Assembly: GCA_012838225.1 (NCBI GenBank)
Contig: DUPT01000056.1
Coordinates: forward strand, 24,730-88,729
Direction: 5' to 3'
Source: Tissierellia bacterium
GTDB lineage: Bacteria > Bacillota > Clostridia > Peptostreptococcales > Acidaminobacteraceae
DNA: 64,000 nucleotides
Shown here: one piece after another, positions 24,788 to 33,872 of the stretch
Position numbering within the stretch: position 1 is the stretch's first letter
Layout of the letters: each line of letters starts with the position of its first letter
Position numbers and translations under genes: made by a program
Notes under the pieces: generated by a model
Databases searched by the model: none
Told to the model about the DNA's origin: nothing
Seen by the model: the letters and a program-made list of their open reading frames with translations, nothing else

Positions 24788-25577
24788 TTTCATCCAGTTT
24801 CATGAGGATGGCTTCAAGTACTCCGCCGGCCAGTCCCCGACCCTTGTCACTGATGGTCTGACAGTAGACCGGCTTCATCCTCGGGTCGATATCGCCGATC
24901 TTCATGCCGCGCGTTAGCTCGACCGTCGGATGGATCCAACCTCTTAGGACCCCATTGATCTGAGCCACCACCGGTTCACCGGCCACATGGCCCAGTACCT
25001 GTCCGGCCGATACCAACTCCCCGATCTCAAGCGTTGTCTCGAGCTTGCCATGGGCGGGGGATCGTAGGACCCGCTCGGTGGTATAGCCCAGGCTGCTGCC
25101 GGGCACATGGGTGTTCTCAGCCGCTTTTCCGTGAAAGATCAAGCGGGACAGATCATGACCGCGATTGGTCTCGATGACTACATCAGCCTGCTCTCCGGCG
25201 ATGATCTCCGGTCCCAGACCGATGCTGAGCGGAGCGATGTCTTTGGTATAGTCCGGTGTCTTTTTTGACAGGGTGGCATCGATAAAGACCGCCGGTGAAA
25301 AGGCTTCTAGGATCGCCGCCTCCTGCTCGACAACGACCGGGATCTTGTCTTGTTGCCACAGCTCGACCACCTCATCGAGTGAGGCTCTGACAGCGGTGAT
25401 CCCCTCAACGCTATACTCACCCTCATAGACGGCATTGCCGTAGCTGACCGTCCGACGGACCATCCTGGGCCGCTCGATCTCACTGACGATCACCCGGTAG
25501 CGGGCATTGTGCAGCTTTTGGATGATGGCCGAGGCCAGATCACCGCCGCCTCGAACGAGTACGATCTGGCGCTTCAT
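24777..25577 (-). CDS. yqeB: YqeB/EF2563-family selenium-dependent molybdenum hydroxylase accessory protein
   Basis: A 266-residue protein beginning MKRQIVLVRGGGDLASAIIQ, a hallmark of the EF2563/YqeB family. These genes co-occur with selenium-dependent molybdenum hydroxylases (SDMH) such as xanthine dehydrogenases of Clostridia. Its start overlaps the upstream xdhC-like stop by four bases. No hydroxylase structural gene is visible in the window. Confidence 0.92.
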   Translation of the reverse strand: MKRQIVLVRGGGDLASAIIQKLHNARYRVIVSEIERPRMVRRTVSYGNAVYEGEYSVEGITAVRASLDEVVELWQQDKIPVVVEQEAAILEAFSPAVFIDATLSKKTPDYTKDIAPLSIGLGPEIIAGEQADVVIETNRGHDLSRLIFHGKAAENTHVPGSSLGYTTERVLRSPAHGKLETTLEIGELVSAGQVLGHVAGEPVVAQINGVLRGWIHPTVELTRGMKIGDIDPRMKPVYCQTISDKGRGLAGGVLEAILMKLDESTG

Positions 25578-26386
25578 GGCGTTTGGCGGGTCAGCGGCCG
25601 ACCGTCCCGCTCGTATTTAACCATCAGCATCTCAGCCAGGATCGAGACCGCGATCTCTCCCGGTGTCTCGCCGCCGATATTGAGGCCAACGGGCGAATGG
25701 ACCTGATCGAGCAGGGCCTGATCGACTCCGCGCTTGATCAGCTCATCCAGACAGTACTTGACCTTGGTGCGTGAGCCGATCATCCCGATATAGCGGACCT
25801 GCTTTGTCAGAGCCGCCTCAAGCACATCGATATCGTGGAGGTGGCCGTGGGTCATAATGACGATGCTGGCATCTTTGGTAGGATCCATATCGCTTAGGAT
25901 CTTTGCCATATCGCCGGCATGGACGGCCTTGGCTCTGGGGAAGTTTTCCCGATTAGCAAACTCCTCCCGGTCATCGATGATGATCGTATCAAACGGCAGA
26001 TAGTCGGCGATGCCATACAGGGCCTGACCGACATGACCGGCCCCGCAGATGATCAGCGGGTCATTGTTAAAAAAAACCTTCACCACCACATCGGCGACGC
26101 CGCCACAGGCCATACCGAGCGCATCGGGCCGATCGGCCATCGTGAGCTCATAATGAAAGGTCTTGTTCTGGCGACGCTTGAGACACTCGGCCGCATCCCG
26201 GCGAGCGGTATGCTCGATCGCTCCGCCGCCGACGGTGCCGATCAGCACCTTGGCGTCGCGGTCGACCAGCATCATCGAGCCCTCGTCTCTTGGCGCGGAG
26301 CCGGAAGTGGAGCTGACCATGACGAGCGCGACCTCTTGGCCCTGCTCGATCAGTTGATTCAGTTTTTGCATGATCTGTCGGTCCAT
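25574..26386 (-). CDS. XdhC/CoxI-family molybdenum hydroxylase maturation protein
   Basis: A 270-residue XdhC-family protein. An N-terminal XdhC/CoxI domain with MVSSTSGSAPRDEGSMML is followed by a Rossmann domain with IICGAGHVGQAL near residue 122. XdhC proteins help insert or sulfurate the molybdenum cofactor in xanthine-dehydrogenase-like enzymes. It is translationally coupled to yqeB, giving a two-gene SDMH accessory unit. Confidence 0.92.
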   Translation of the reverse strand: MDRQIMQKLNQLIEQGQEVALVMVSSTSGSAPRDEGSMMLVDRDAKVLIGTVGGGAIEHTARRDAAECLKRRQNKTFHYELTMADRPDALGMACGGVADVVVKVFFNNDPLIICGAGHVGQALYGIADYLPFDTIIIDDREEFANRENFPRAKAVHAGDMAKILSDMDPTKDASIVIMTHGHLHDIDVLEAALTKQVRYIGMIGSRTKVKYCLDELIKRGVDQALLDQVHSPVGLNIGGETPGEIAVSILAEMLMVKYERDGRPLTRQTP

Positions 26387-26396
26387 CGTTTCCTCC

Positions 26397-27100
26397 CTAG
26401 ATGACCTTGTCTTCTTTTAACCGGGCGATATCCTCAGGCGATAGTCCCAGAAAACGGCCATAGATCGCTTCATTGTCCTCGCCCAGTACCGGAGCCGCCT
26501 TTTGGATCGAGCCCGGTGTCTCGGAGAGCTTAATCGGGATGCCCGGTATCAGGAGCGGTCCGGCCACCGGATGATCGACTTCCACGATCATCTCGCGGTG
26601 CTTCACCTGCTCATCATCGATCACCTGATCGATGGTATTGATCGGGCCATTGGGCACGCCGTGTTGATTGAGCAGCTCCTGCCAGTCGCGCCGGGTCCAT
26701 TGTTTGAGTATATCACACACGATCGGGATCAGCTCATCATAATGTTCGCGGCGAAGCGATACCGTCTTGAAATGCTCGACCGCCAGCAGATCCTCTCGCC
26801 CGACGACTCGGCAAAACGTCACCCAGATCTCATCATTTCCGATCGCCAGCATCAGCGGCTCATCGGCCGTATCAAACACTTCAAACGGAGCGATCGAGGG
26901 ATGACGACTGCCCTCGGGCTTGGGCGTCTCGCCACTGACCGAGTAGCGGGCAATGGCATTTTCCAGCATCGACACCTGACAATCAAGCATCGACACATCG
27001 ACCATCTGGCCCTGACCGGTTTGATTGCGGTGGATCAAGGCACTTAAGATGCCGACAGCCGAAAAGATCCCGGCGGCGATATCACCGATCGAGGTACCGA
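26397..27100 (-). pseudogene. CaiB/BaiF CoA-transferase family gene, N-terminal half missing
   Basis: The frame encodes the C-terminal part of a type III (formyl-CoA transferase family) enzyme, with GTSIGDIAAGIFSAVGIL followed by HRNQTGQGQMVDVSMLD. Intact members are about 390-400 residues and begin about 150 residues earlier, including the catalytic Asp region. Upstream of about 27100 the sequence stops resembling the family and instead reads on the plus strand as fragments of two other genes. The gene is therefore a truncated remnant ending at a rearrangement joint. Confidence 0.85.
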
Positions 27101-27140
27101 GCCGCTCCAGGTCAAGTTCTTTAAGCGACTGGCCCCCAAT
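27099..27140 (+). pseudogene. 42-base fragment of a cyclase-family gene
   Basis: Read on the plus strand this encodes EPLQVKFFKRLAPN, identical to a stretch of the cyclase gene near 50286-50330. The two DNA copies differ at five of 42 bases, all synonymous. It is sandwiched between the broken CoA-transferase gene and the fragment upstream of moxR. This is a relic of a second, related cyclase gene rather than a recent copy of the first. Confidence 0.7.
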
Positions 27141-27625
27141 GCCTTGGCGATCGATCGAATCTTTTTAGAATCACATGTCCTGCGGGCGACGCTGGCCGGG
27201 GCTCAGCCGATCTATGCTGATTTTAAGACCCTGAGTCAGGATGTGTTTTTTGCCCCGTATAAGATCTATCCGGTGACCGATCCGTCGGCCGCCAGCGACA
27301 CCCATCAGCGGATGCTGGATCCGCTGCTTCAAAGCACCGTCCTGCCCAAGCTTCGCCGCCGCAGTGCCGGCTCACTGCCCGATAGCTATGTTGCGCTCAA
27401 GCGACTGCTCGACTTCTTCCTAGAGAAGACCCGGGGCCGTGATATCATCGCCCGAACCAAAAGGACAAGTATCACTTCAAGCTCTTTACCGTCATCATGC
27501 ACTCGATGACCTATGAGGACTACGGCGATGTCGGTGAGATCTCGGATGAGATCCTGACCATCGAAGAACAAGACCTCGGACAGACGCATGACCGCAGCTA
27601 TCAGCGGATCTATCAGGCCATCTAA
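27141..27625 (+). pseudogene. C-terminal remnant of an unidentified gene upstream of moxR (truncated, frameshifted)
   Basis: The first frame reads ALAIDRIFLESHVLRATLAG and on to about 27465. A single-base shift near CCAAAAGGACAAG is needed to continue into DKYHFKLFTVIMHSMTYEDY and the stop at 27623-27625. No start codon with a ribosome binding site exists, because the 5' part is missing at the joint near 27.14 kb. Its position just before a MoxR ATPase suggests it was the partner protein of that ATPase, but I do not recognise the family. Confidence 0.65.
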
Positions 27626-27634
27626 GGAGATACC

Positions 27635-28825
27635 ATGGACCTTGTGACCACCCTGCAACAAGCCAGAGCCTTCCTCAATCAGAAATACTATGAGCTGGAG
27701 GACTTTATCGACTGCCTTTTGCTCTCACTGATCTCTCGCAGCCATATGATCGCCCTGGGCCAGCCCGGGATCGCCAAGACGGCGGTGCTGCGTGAGCTGG
27801 TGTCGATGATGGACTTTAGCGGCGTCTCCGGGACACCCTATTTCCACATCCAGATGGGGGCCGACATCTCGCCGAACAATATCTTCGGGGCGCCCGATAT
27901 CGAGTACTTCAAGACCCACGGCATCATCAAGCGCCATGTCGAGGGCTTTTTGCCCGATGCCATCATTGCCTTTTGCAGTGAGTTCTACCGGGTGAGCGAT
28001 CAGGTGGCAAACTCCGGGCTATTGACCATCCTAAACGAAGGCGAGTATAAGAACGGGACCGACCTCATCCGGACCCCGCTGCGCTTTTTTATGGCCGACA
28101 CCAACTTCTTTCCTAAGCAGATGGATGAGCTCGATGCCGAGGACGAAGACCTCCGGCTTCAGGCCCTGCACGATCGCTTCCTGGCCAGGGTCTTGGTCCG
28201 ACCGCTACAGGACCCCGACAATCAGGTCAAGATGTTTTTGATGGACGATGATCAGCGCTTTGAGCATCGGATCAATGTCCGTGATCTGATCACGCTCCAA
28301 GATGATCTGGCCTCGATCACCATCCCGATCGAAATCGCCTACCATGTCATCCAGCTGGCCGATAGGCTGCGCGATAAGCACCGCATCTTCCTATCGCCTC
28401 GCCGCGTCAAGCTCTCCCGCGGTCTCCTGCGGGCCAGTGCCTGGCTCGATCAGCGTGACACCGTCAGCCTGGCCGATCTTCGGGCCCTGCGCTTTAGCTT
28501 CTGGCAACGTGAAGACGATATCCTAAAGGTAGCCGATGCCATCGATGCCCAGCTCAATAAGCCGGCCCTCGATGCCAAGATCTTCCGCCAGATGCATCAG
28601 TCGGTCCTCGAGGACATGAAGCGCACCCGGGACAATCAGTCCCACCTGCCGGGCTTTGAAGAGAGTGCCTTGATCAAGCAGGCTCAAAAAGATATCCTCC
28701 GGATCATGGAGCATATTCAAAGCAATTATCCCGCCTATCAGACCTATTCCGAGATCGATCAGGTCTATCGGGAGCTGCAAGCTGACTATCAGAAATTCTT
28801 TGATCAAGAAGTTGCGGACGAATAA
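27635..28825 (+). CDS. MoxR/RavA-type AAA+ ATPase
   Basis: A 396-residue AAA+ ATPase. Walker A is GQPGIAKTA near residue 45, Walker B-like residues lie in DAIIAFCSEFYR and sensor 1 is near MADTNFF. MoxR proteins act as chaperone-like ATPases, usually with a von Willebrand A partner. The ribosome binding site AAGGAG precedes the ATG. The only neighbour in the same direction is a broken gene, so this ATPase has probably lost its partner. Confidence 0.9.
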   Translation: MDLVTTLQQARAFLNQKYYELEDFIDCLLLSLISRSHMIALGQPGIAKTAVLRELVSMMDFSGVSGTPYFHIQMGADISPNNIFGAPDIEYFKTHGIIKRHVEGFLPDAIIAFCSEFYRVSDQVANSGLLTILNEGEYKNGTDLIRTPLRFFMADTNFFPKQMDELDAEDEDLRLQALHDRFLARVLVRPLQDPDNQVKMFLMDDDQRFEHRINVRDLITLQDDLASITIPIEIAYHVIQLADRLRDKHRIFLSPRRVKLSRGLLRASAWLDQRDTVSLADLRALRFSFWQREDDILKVADAIDAQLNKPALDAKIFRQMHQSVLEDMKRTRDNQSHLPGFEESALIKQAQKDILRIMEHIQSNYPAYQTYSEIDQVYRELQADYQKFFDQEVADE

Positions 28826-28857
28826 GCCCCACCAAAAAAGGTCGAACAAAGAAAAAA

Positions 28858-28904
28858 TGCTATAAAGGATCGCCCGGAAAGCCCGAGCGATCCTTTATTC
28901 TCCA
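28858..28904. terminator. Bidirectional terminator between moxR and lipoprotein gene
   Basis: AAAGGATCGC and GCGATCCTTT pair around a GC-rich loop, with flanking A and T residues on either side. It lies between converging genes. Confidence 0.75.
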
Positions 28905-29797
28905 AAGAAGTCATGGGCGATCCGGTTGATCTCACCGACCAGTGTCAGCCCGATCTCACCGGCCTGACTCATCACCACGATCGAATAGGGTGAATCATCC
29001 AGCACCAAGCCGGCCGCCCCATACATCTGTTCATAGTGACCGATCTTTTGATACGTCGCTACCGTCTGAGAGGCATTTAAATAATTGGTCGGCTCGGCCT
29101 GAGCCATCAGGTCGAACAGCTCGGCATAATGGGCGGGATGATCGTACAGATAGCCTAAGACATCGCTCAGATAATCGGCCGTCAGATAATTATCGCCCGA
29201 GTAGTAGTTGGGATAGGCCTCATCGTCGGTGTATTTCAAAGCGGCCTGTCGCATCGGCTCCCAGCCGCCGAGGTGACTGTAGAGCATATGACCGGATATA
29301 TTGTCCGACACGGTGATCAGGTAGTAGAGCAGATCCTCGATCGGGATATAGTCGCCGTCCTCGACCGAAGTCTCAAGCGGTCCTTCTTCAAACATCCACT
29401 CATCATATCTGATGGCATCCTGGGGACTGATCCGGCCGGCACTGATCTCATCATAATAGAGCATGGCCAGAGGCAGCTTATACAGCGACGCCCCCACAAA
29501 CTCCACCTGATCGTTTCGCCGAAAGCTCTCCCCCGTCCGAAGATCGGTGATGACAAAGCTGATCGCCTCGGCTTCGACTCCGTATTCGCTAAGCAGCTCC
29601 TCGATCCGCTCCTCCAGGCCCTGACGGTCTTGTTCCACCGTTTCGGCGGCCACTTCTTCGGTCGTCGGCTCGACCGGCTGCCAGGCCACTGGCTCGGCCG
29701 GCCGACTCGTCTTCGGCGGCGGGGGCGATATCACCTCGGGCTTGTCGCAGCCGATCAACAGGCTGACTACCAAAAGAATGAGCAGGAGTTTTCTCAA
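28895..29797 (-). CDS. Class A beta-lactamase-fold lipoprotein
   Basis: A 300-residue lipoprotein, with signal peptide LLLILLVVSLLIGC and lipobox Cys at residue 17, then a long Pro/Glu linker. The serine-hydrolase domain shows SLYK near residue 104 (SxxK) and SDN near 168. The third motif KTG of true class A beta-lactamases is not evident where expected; QMYGAAG stands there instead. It is more likely a penicillin-binding or esterase-like relative than a proven beta-lactamase. Confidence 0.82.
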   Translation of the reverse strand: MRKLLLILLVVSLLIGCDKPEVISPPPPKTSRPAEPVAWQPVEPTTEEVAAETVEQDRQGLEERIEELLSEYGVEAEAISFVITDLRTGESFRRNDQVEFVGASLYKLPLAMLYYDEISAGRISPQDAIRYDEWMFEEGPLETSVEDGDYIPIEDLLYYLITVSDNISGHMLYSHLGGWEPMRQAALKYTDDEAYPNYYSGDNYLTADYLSDVLGYLYDHPAHYAELFDLMAQAEPTNYLNASQTVATYQKIGHYEQMYGAAGLVLDDSPYSIVVMSQAGEIGLTLVGEINRIAHDFFGE

Positions 29798-29876
29798 AAG
29801 GGGGTCTCACCTCACTTCCATCGACAGTTTTGGTTTGGGTTAACCCTACAAAAAAGACATAGCTTATGTCAAGCCA

Positions 29877-29912
29877 ACAAAAACAGCGTCTCAAAAAGAG
29901 GCGCTTGATGCT
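29877..29912 (-). terminator. Intrinsic terminator after the uracil/xanthine permease
   Basis: On the minus strand AGCGCCTC and GAGACGCT pair with one mismatch around five T, followed by GTTTTTGTT. Confidence 0.7.
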
Positions 29913-29922
29913 TTGACGTCTA

Positions 29923-31182
29923 CTACTTGCCTTCAGGCAGTAGCTTGTTGAGGATGATACCGACGATGGCGGCCAGCGCCATACCTTCGATATTGAGAGC
30001 AAACTGTCCGATCTCGACCGGGAACATCGCGCCACCCAGGCCTAGGACCAGGATCGAGGCGGCAATGATCAGATTGCGGGTGCTGGTGAAGTCGACTCGG
30101 TTTTCAACCAGTGTCCTGGCACCGATGGCCGCGATCATACCAAAGAGGATGATCGAGATGCCGCCGATGACCGCTGTCGGAATGGTCGAAATGACCGCCC
30201 CGAGCTTATTGAACAGACCGAGGACGATGGCAAAGATGGCTGCGATCCGCATGACCAGCGGATCCCAGACTCTGGTCAGAGCCAGTACGCCGGTATTTTC
30301 CGAATACGTCGTATTGGCCGGGCCGCCAAACAGGGCCGACAAGGAGGTGGCTAGACCATCCCCCAGCAGCGTCCGGATCAGACCGGGGTCACGGATATAG
30401 TCACGGTTAGTCGTCGCACCGATCGCGATGACGTCTCCGATATGCTCGACCATCGTAGCCAGTGCCAGCGGAGCGATCGTCAGGACCGCACCGAGGTCAA
30501 ATTTAGCCATTCGAAACGGCGGCAGGGCAAACCACGGCGCCTCGGCGATCGGGGTGAAGTCGACTCGGCTGATGATAGCCGAGATGATATAGGCTGCGAT
30601 CAGACCCAGGATGACCGGGATGACCTTGATAAAGCCTCGACTGAAGATACTGATGGCCGTGACCAAAGCAAAGGCAATGATGGCCAGCAGCCAATCCGAG
30701 GCCGCCATCTCGATGGCCGTCGGTGCCAGCTTCAGACCGATGACCATAATGATCGGACCGGTCACGACCGGCGGGAACCAACCGATGATCGTCTCGGTAC
30801 CGAAGATCGCGATCAAGCCGGCCAGGATCAGGTAGACGATACCGGCGACGACGATCCCCCCTTGGGCATACTCCATGCCATACATTTCAGACACAGCCAG
30901 CGTAGGAGCAATAAAAGCAAATGATGATCCCAAAAATGCCGGCATTTTGCCTTTCGTGATCAAGTGGAAGAGCAGTGTGCCGATACCTGCCATAAACAGG
31001 GCAACGGAGATGTCAAAGCCGGTGATAATGGGGACCAGGACCGTTGCACCAAACATCGTGAAGGTGTGCTGGAGGCCCAAGGTGATCGTCTTCGACATGC
31101 CAAGGGCTCTGGCATCTCGAATGGCACCGGTTTCGTCAAACTCATGCTCGGGAACAACGTTGGGATTGTTTTCGTTATTCAT
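29923..31182 (-). CDS. NCS2-family uracil/xanthine permease
   Basis: A 419-residue permease with 12-14 hydrophobic segments. NCS2 hallmarks include LGLQHTFTMFGATVLVP at the N terminus, ATMVEHIGDV near residue 237 with the substrate-binding Glu, and FGGPANTTYSENTGV near 283. The AEN motif region points to uracil permease (UraA/PyrP) rather than a purine carrier, but this is not certain. It is a single-gene unit with a roughly 100-base leader. Confidence 0.9.
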   Translation of the reverse strand: MNNENNPNVVPEHEFDETGAIRDARALGMSKTITLGLQHTFTMFGATVLVPIITGFDISVALFMAGIGTLLFHLITKGKMPAFLGSSFAFIAPTLAVSEMYGMEYAQGGIVVAGIVYLILAGLIAIFGTETIIGWFPPVVTGPIIMVIGLKLAPTAIEMAASDWLLAIIAFALVTAISIFSRGFIKVIPVILGLIAAYIISAIISRVDFTPIAEAPWFALPPFRMAKFDLGAVLTIAPLALATMVEHIGDVIAIGATTNRDYIRDPGLIRTLLGDGLATSLSALFGGPANTTYSENTGVLALTRVWDPLVMRIAAIFAIVLGLFNKLGAVISTIPTAVIGGISIILFGMIAAIGARTLVENRVDFTSTRNLIIAASILVLGLGGAMFPVEIGQFALNIEGMALAAIVGIILNKLLPEGK

Positions 31183-31287
31183 GGATCCTCCTATGGTTTA
31201 AAGATAGAATTGTCTGACACGTTCCTTTGTCTACCGCTACCACCTCCTTCGTCTTTTAAAAGCCGTCCGGTTGGATAATGCCTAATG

Positions 31288-31317
31288 ATTATAACCATCT
31301 TTTCATATTTGTGCCCA
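31288..31317 (-). promoter_or_regulatory. Candidate promoter for the permease gene
   Basis: On the minus strand TGGGCA (31317-31312), 18-base spacer, TATAAT (31293-31288). The transcript would carry about 100 bases of leader; I looked for purine-riboswitch and PyrR-site signatures there and did not find them. Confidence 0.55.
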
Positions 31318-31380
31318 TTTGTAAATAAGTCACATTTTTCGATTAAGACGCTGAGGATGGTGTTTGTTTGTGAAAACGAC

Positions 31381-31701
31381 CTAATCGGTCTCGCCAAAAA
31401 GCTGACGAAGGACGAGCATCGATTCCATCATATTGGGAAAACCGACCGTCGGCGCCGTCAACAACAGGACATGCTCGATCTCCTCCCGACTGCAGCCGGC
31501 ATCGATCGCCTTTTTGATATGGGTCGCCAGCGCATAGTCGAATTTGGCCGAGGCCGAAATCGCTACCTTAATGAGGGCAGCCGTTTTCCGATCGAGCGGT
31601 CCGGCCTGATGGACCGCCCGGCCGTACTTGGTATAGGCCTCATAGACCTCACCGTACTTTTCTGTCAGGTAGGCCAGGTTTTGTCGGATGGTTTCATTCA
31701 T
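31381..31701 (-). CDS. Carboxymuconolactone decarboxylase family protein (AhpD-like)
   Basis: A 106-residue all-helical CMD-family protein. KVAISASAKFDYALATHIKKAIDAGCSREEI fits the AhpD fold (positions about 44-74), but the usual CxxC is reduced: only one Cys is visible and the EXXXCXXC-H pattern is altered. Two adjacent ATGs follow AAAGGAG; I prefer the second. It overlaps the end of the amidase gene and closes a long minus-strand operon. Confidence 0.85.
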   Translation of the reverse strand: MNETIRQNLAYLTEKYGEVYEAYTKYGRAVHQAGPLDRKTAALIKVAISASAKFDYALATHIKKAIDAGCSREEIEHVLLLTAPTVGFPNMMESMLVLRQLFGETD

Positions 31702-33065
31702 CATTATCTCCTTTCGCCATCAAGGGTGCTTGAAAGCTCGTTTTATCAGACACCGTCTCAGCCAGTGCCAATAGTAGTCGCTCCTGATCGGGTCGGCCCA
31801 GGAGCTCATAGCCGATCGGCACCCCCAGCGGTGCCTCGGCCGTCGGTTTGGAAAAGCCGCCCGGCAGTGCCAGGGAGCAAAAGCCCGTGATCGAAGCCAA
31901 TACGCCGTTACGTCCCAGCTGAGAGCCGCCGATCGGACAGACCAGTTGCTGCTGATGAGGATAGATCAGTGCACTCAGATCATATTTATCATACAGCTCC
32001 AGAAGCTGAGAGCGCCACTGCCTAGCCGCTTCTCGCCGGGCCTGATAGGCCTCATCGTTGGTGGAGAGCGTTTGGGCGGTCCTTAGATTCTGCTCGATCC
32101 CGGGAGAAAATCGACCGGAGGCCAGGATATCAGCCAGGCTCTTGATGGGTGATCCTTCAAGCTTGGCCAGATACTGTGATTCAGATGATCCTTTAGATCA
32201 TACAGATGGACACTCACCTGATCGATCAGGTATTGATTATCAAAGCTCACCGGAAGCTCGATCAGCTCGACCTTGGATGAGAGCTTCGAGAGCACCTGCT
32301 CCATCACGGCTAAAACCTCCGGATCTGACCCAAAAAAGCTTCGCACTACGCCGACCTTAAGTCTTGGCGGCAGGCTGATCTCCCCCCACTCATCGGCCAT
32401 TACCCGGTAGAGCAGTTCGACATCGGCCAAATATCTGCCCATCGGACCGGCCGTATCTTGGGTCAGTGAATACGGAATGATCCCCTCAGACGACAATTTC
32501 CCCAACGTCGGTCTCAGGCCTATCAAATGATTGGCTGAGGCCGGCGAGCGGACGCTGTTGATGGTATCGGTCCCCAGACCCACCAACCCATAATCCATCG
32601 CCAGGGCTGCCCCCGTGCCGCCGGAGGAGCCCCCCGGGGTGCGACTCAGATCATAGGGGTTTTTGGTTTGACCCAGTACCGAGCTGATGGTTTCGCCCCA
32701 GATGGCAAACTCATGCAGGTTGGTCTTGGCCAAGATCAAGCCGCCGGCCTGACGGATCCGCCGAATGATCTCGGCGTCTTGCTTCGCCACATTATGGCTA
32801 AGGGATAAGGAGCCGGCCGTCGTGACCATCCCCAAGACATCGATATTGTCCTTGACGAGCACCGGCACACAATACAGCGGCGCCTGCGGATCGATGGTGC
32901 GAATGATTTCGCTTAGATCCGACGGCCAATTCGGATTGATCGTGATGATCGCCTTGATCGTTTGATCGAATCGCTCGATCCGGTCGATATGATACCGGAT
33001 CATTTTCTCGGGTGTGCCCCCTGTCTGATGGCCTCATGAAAGCCGGCAATACTTAGGTATTCCAT
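31694..33065 (-). pseudogene. Amidase-signature family gene with two frameshifts
   Basis: Three reading-frame pieces together make a complete amidase. The N terminus MEYLSIAGFHEAIRQG begins at an ATG at 33065 with AGGAG before it. It is out of frame with MIRYHIDRIERFDQ onward, and one extra G in the GGGGG run near 33025 would restore it. A second shift near 32175-32185 separates the middle from YLAKLEGSPIKSLADIL and the C terminus ending GDNDE. The Ser-Ser-Lys amidase residues are represented (LVKDN, GGSSGGTGAAL). Sequencing error and true decay are both possible. Confidence 0.85.
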
Positions 33066-33075
33066 CGTTATTCTC

Positions 33076-33822
33076 CTAGTCGCTTCGGTAATAGACAGCC
33101 TCTAGCTTGGCCGCTGTGAGCTGAGTAAAAAGGACAGCCGCCACTCGCTCATCCTGAAACAGCTCCGGGATGAGAGAGTGAAGAAAGGTCGTATCCTCGA
33201 GGCGATCGATCCGGTTGAATAAGACGATCACCTCCTTTGTCGGGACATTCTTCAGTGCCCCGCCGGGACACTTAAAATGATCCAGAAAGATCTCCGGAGT
33301 CATGGCTTGATCAGGTGATAGACCCAGCTGCTCGATCAGGATCTGAGGCCGATGGACCACCTGCTCGATCGGCTCAAAGAAGCCGTCGGCTCCGATGACA
33401 AGAGCGATCAGATCACTTGATTGCGGGATCGGCGGCTCATACGAAGCATAGCTCTTAAACGGCCGGCCGTTTGAACCGTCGGCCTCGACGATGATCGAAT
33501 TAAACAGCCTCTCCTTCTTTAGCCGATCGATAGCCTCAGGCGGGATGCCTTTAAGCTTCGCCTCACTTAGACGGTGCGAGAAAAGGGCTATCGGATTGGC
33601 TTTGCTGGTGACCTCCCCAAAATCGATCGGCAAAAAGCTTGGTCGAAGCATGGCAGTCGTCGATGTCAACAGCGTCCGGCCTGTCTTGGCCCGCTCCTTT
33701 GTCAGCCAATGGACCAGGGTCGTCTTACCGCCGCCACCGATCACACTGATGAGCCGGGCCGGCGAGAAATGAGCCATCACCTCGGAGAGTGATTGTGTGG
33801 TCGCTTCGGTCGTTCGCTTCAT
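33076..33822 (-). CDS. yqeC: YqeC-type selenium-dependent hydroxylase accessory protein
   Basis: A 248-residue P-loop protein with ISVIGGGGKTTLVHWL near residue 25, STTAML near 55 and IVEADGSNGRPFKSY near 111, the characteristic YqeC pattern. YqeC accompanies selenium-dependent molybdenum hydroxylases together with YqeB. It lies about 7 kb from yqeB/xdhC in the same orientation, and the intervening DNA includes the 27.1 kb rearrangement joint. Confidence 0.9.
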   Translation of the reverse strand: MKRTTEATTQSLSEVMAHFSPARLISVIGGGGKTTLVHWLTKERAKTGRTLLTSTTAMLRPSFLPIDFGEVTSKANPIALFSHRLSEAKLKGIPPEAIDRLKKERLFNSIIVEADGSNGRPFKSYASYEPPIPQSSDLIALVIGADGFFEPIEQVVHRPQILIEQLGLSPDQAMTPEIFLDHFKCPGGALKNVPTKEVIVLFNRIDRLEDTTFLHSLIPELFQDERVAAVLFTQLTAAKLEAVYYRSD

Positions 33823-33837
33823 CCTACTTCCTCTTTC

Positions 33838-33872
33838 AAGAAATGGCCTGTCCTATCACAGAACAAGCCATC
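33838..33872 (-). terminator. Weak hairpin after the NTPase gene
   Basis: On the minus strand TGGCTTGT and ACAGGCCA pair with one G-U pair and are followed by TTTCTT. It may give partial termination within the operon. Confidence 0.4.

Noticed and set aside
30442..30924. Highly charged Asp/Arg-rich 160-codon frame opposite the permease
   Set aside because: Hydrophobic membrane-protein codons read in reverse give such sequences; no start signal.
31183..31290. Possible purine riboswitch or PyrR attenuator in the permease leader
   Set aside because: The leader lacks the conserved purine-aptamer elements and the PyrR anti-antiterminator loop; a possible MKRWL mini-ORF there has no ribosome binding site. 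Left as unidentified leader.
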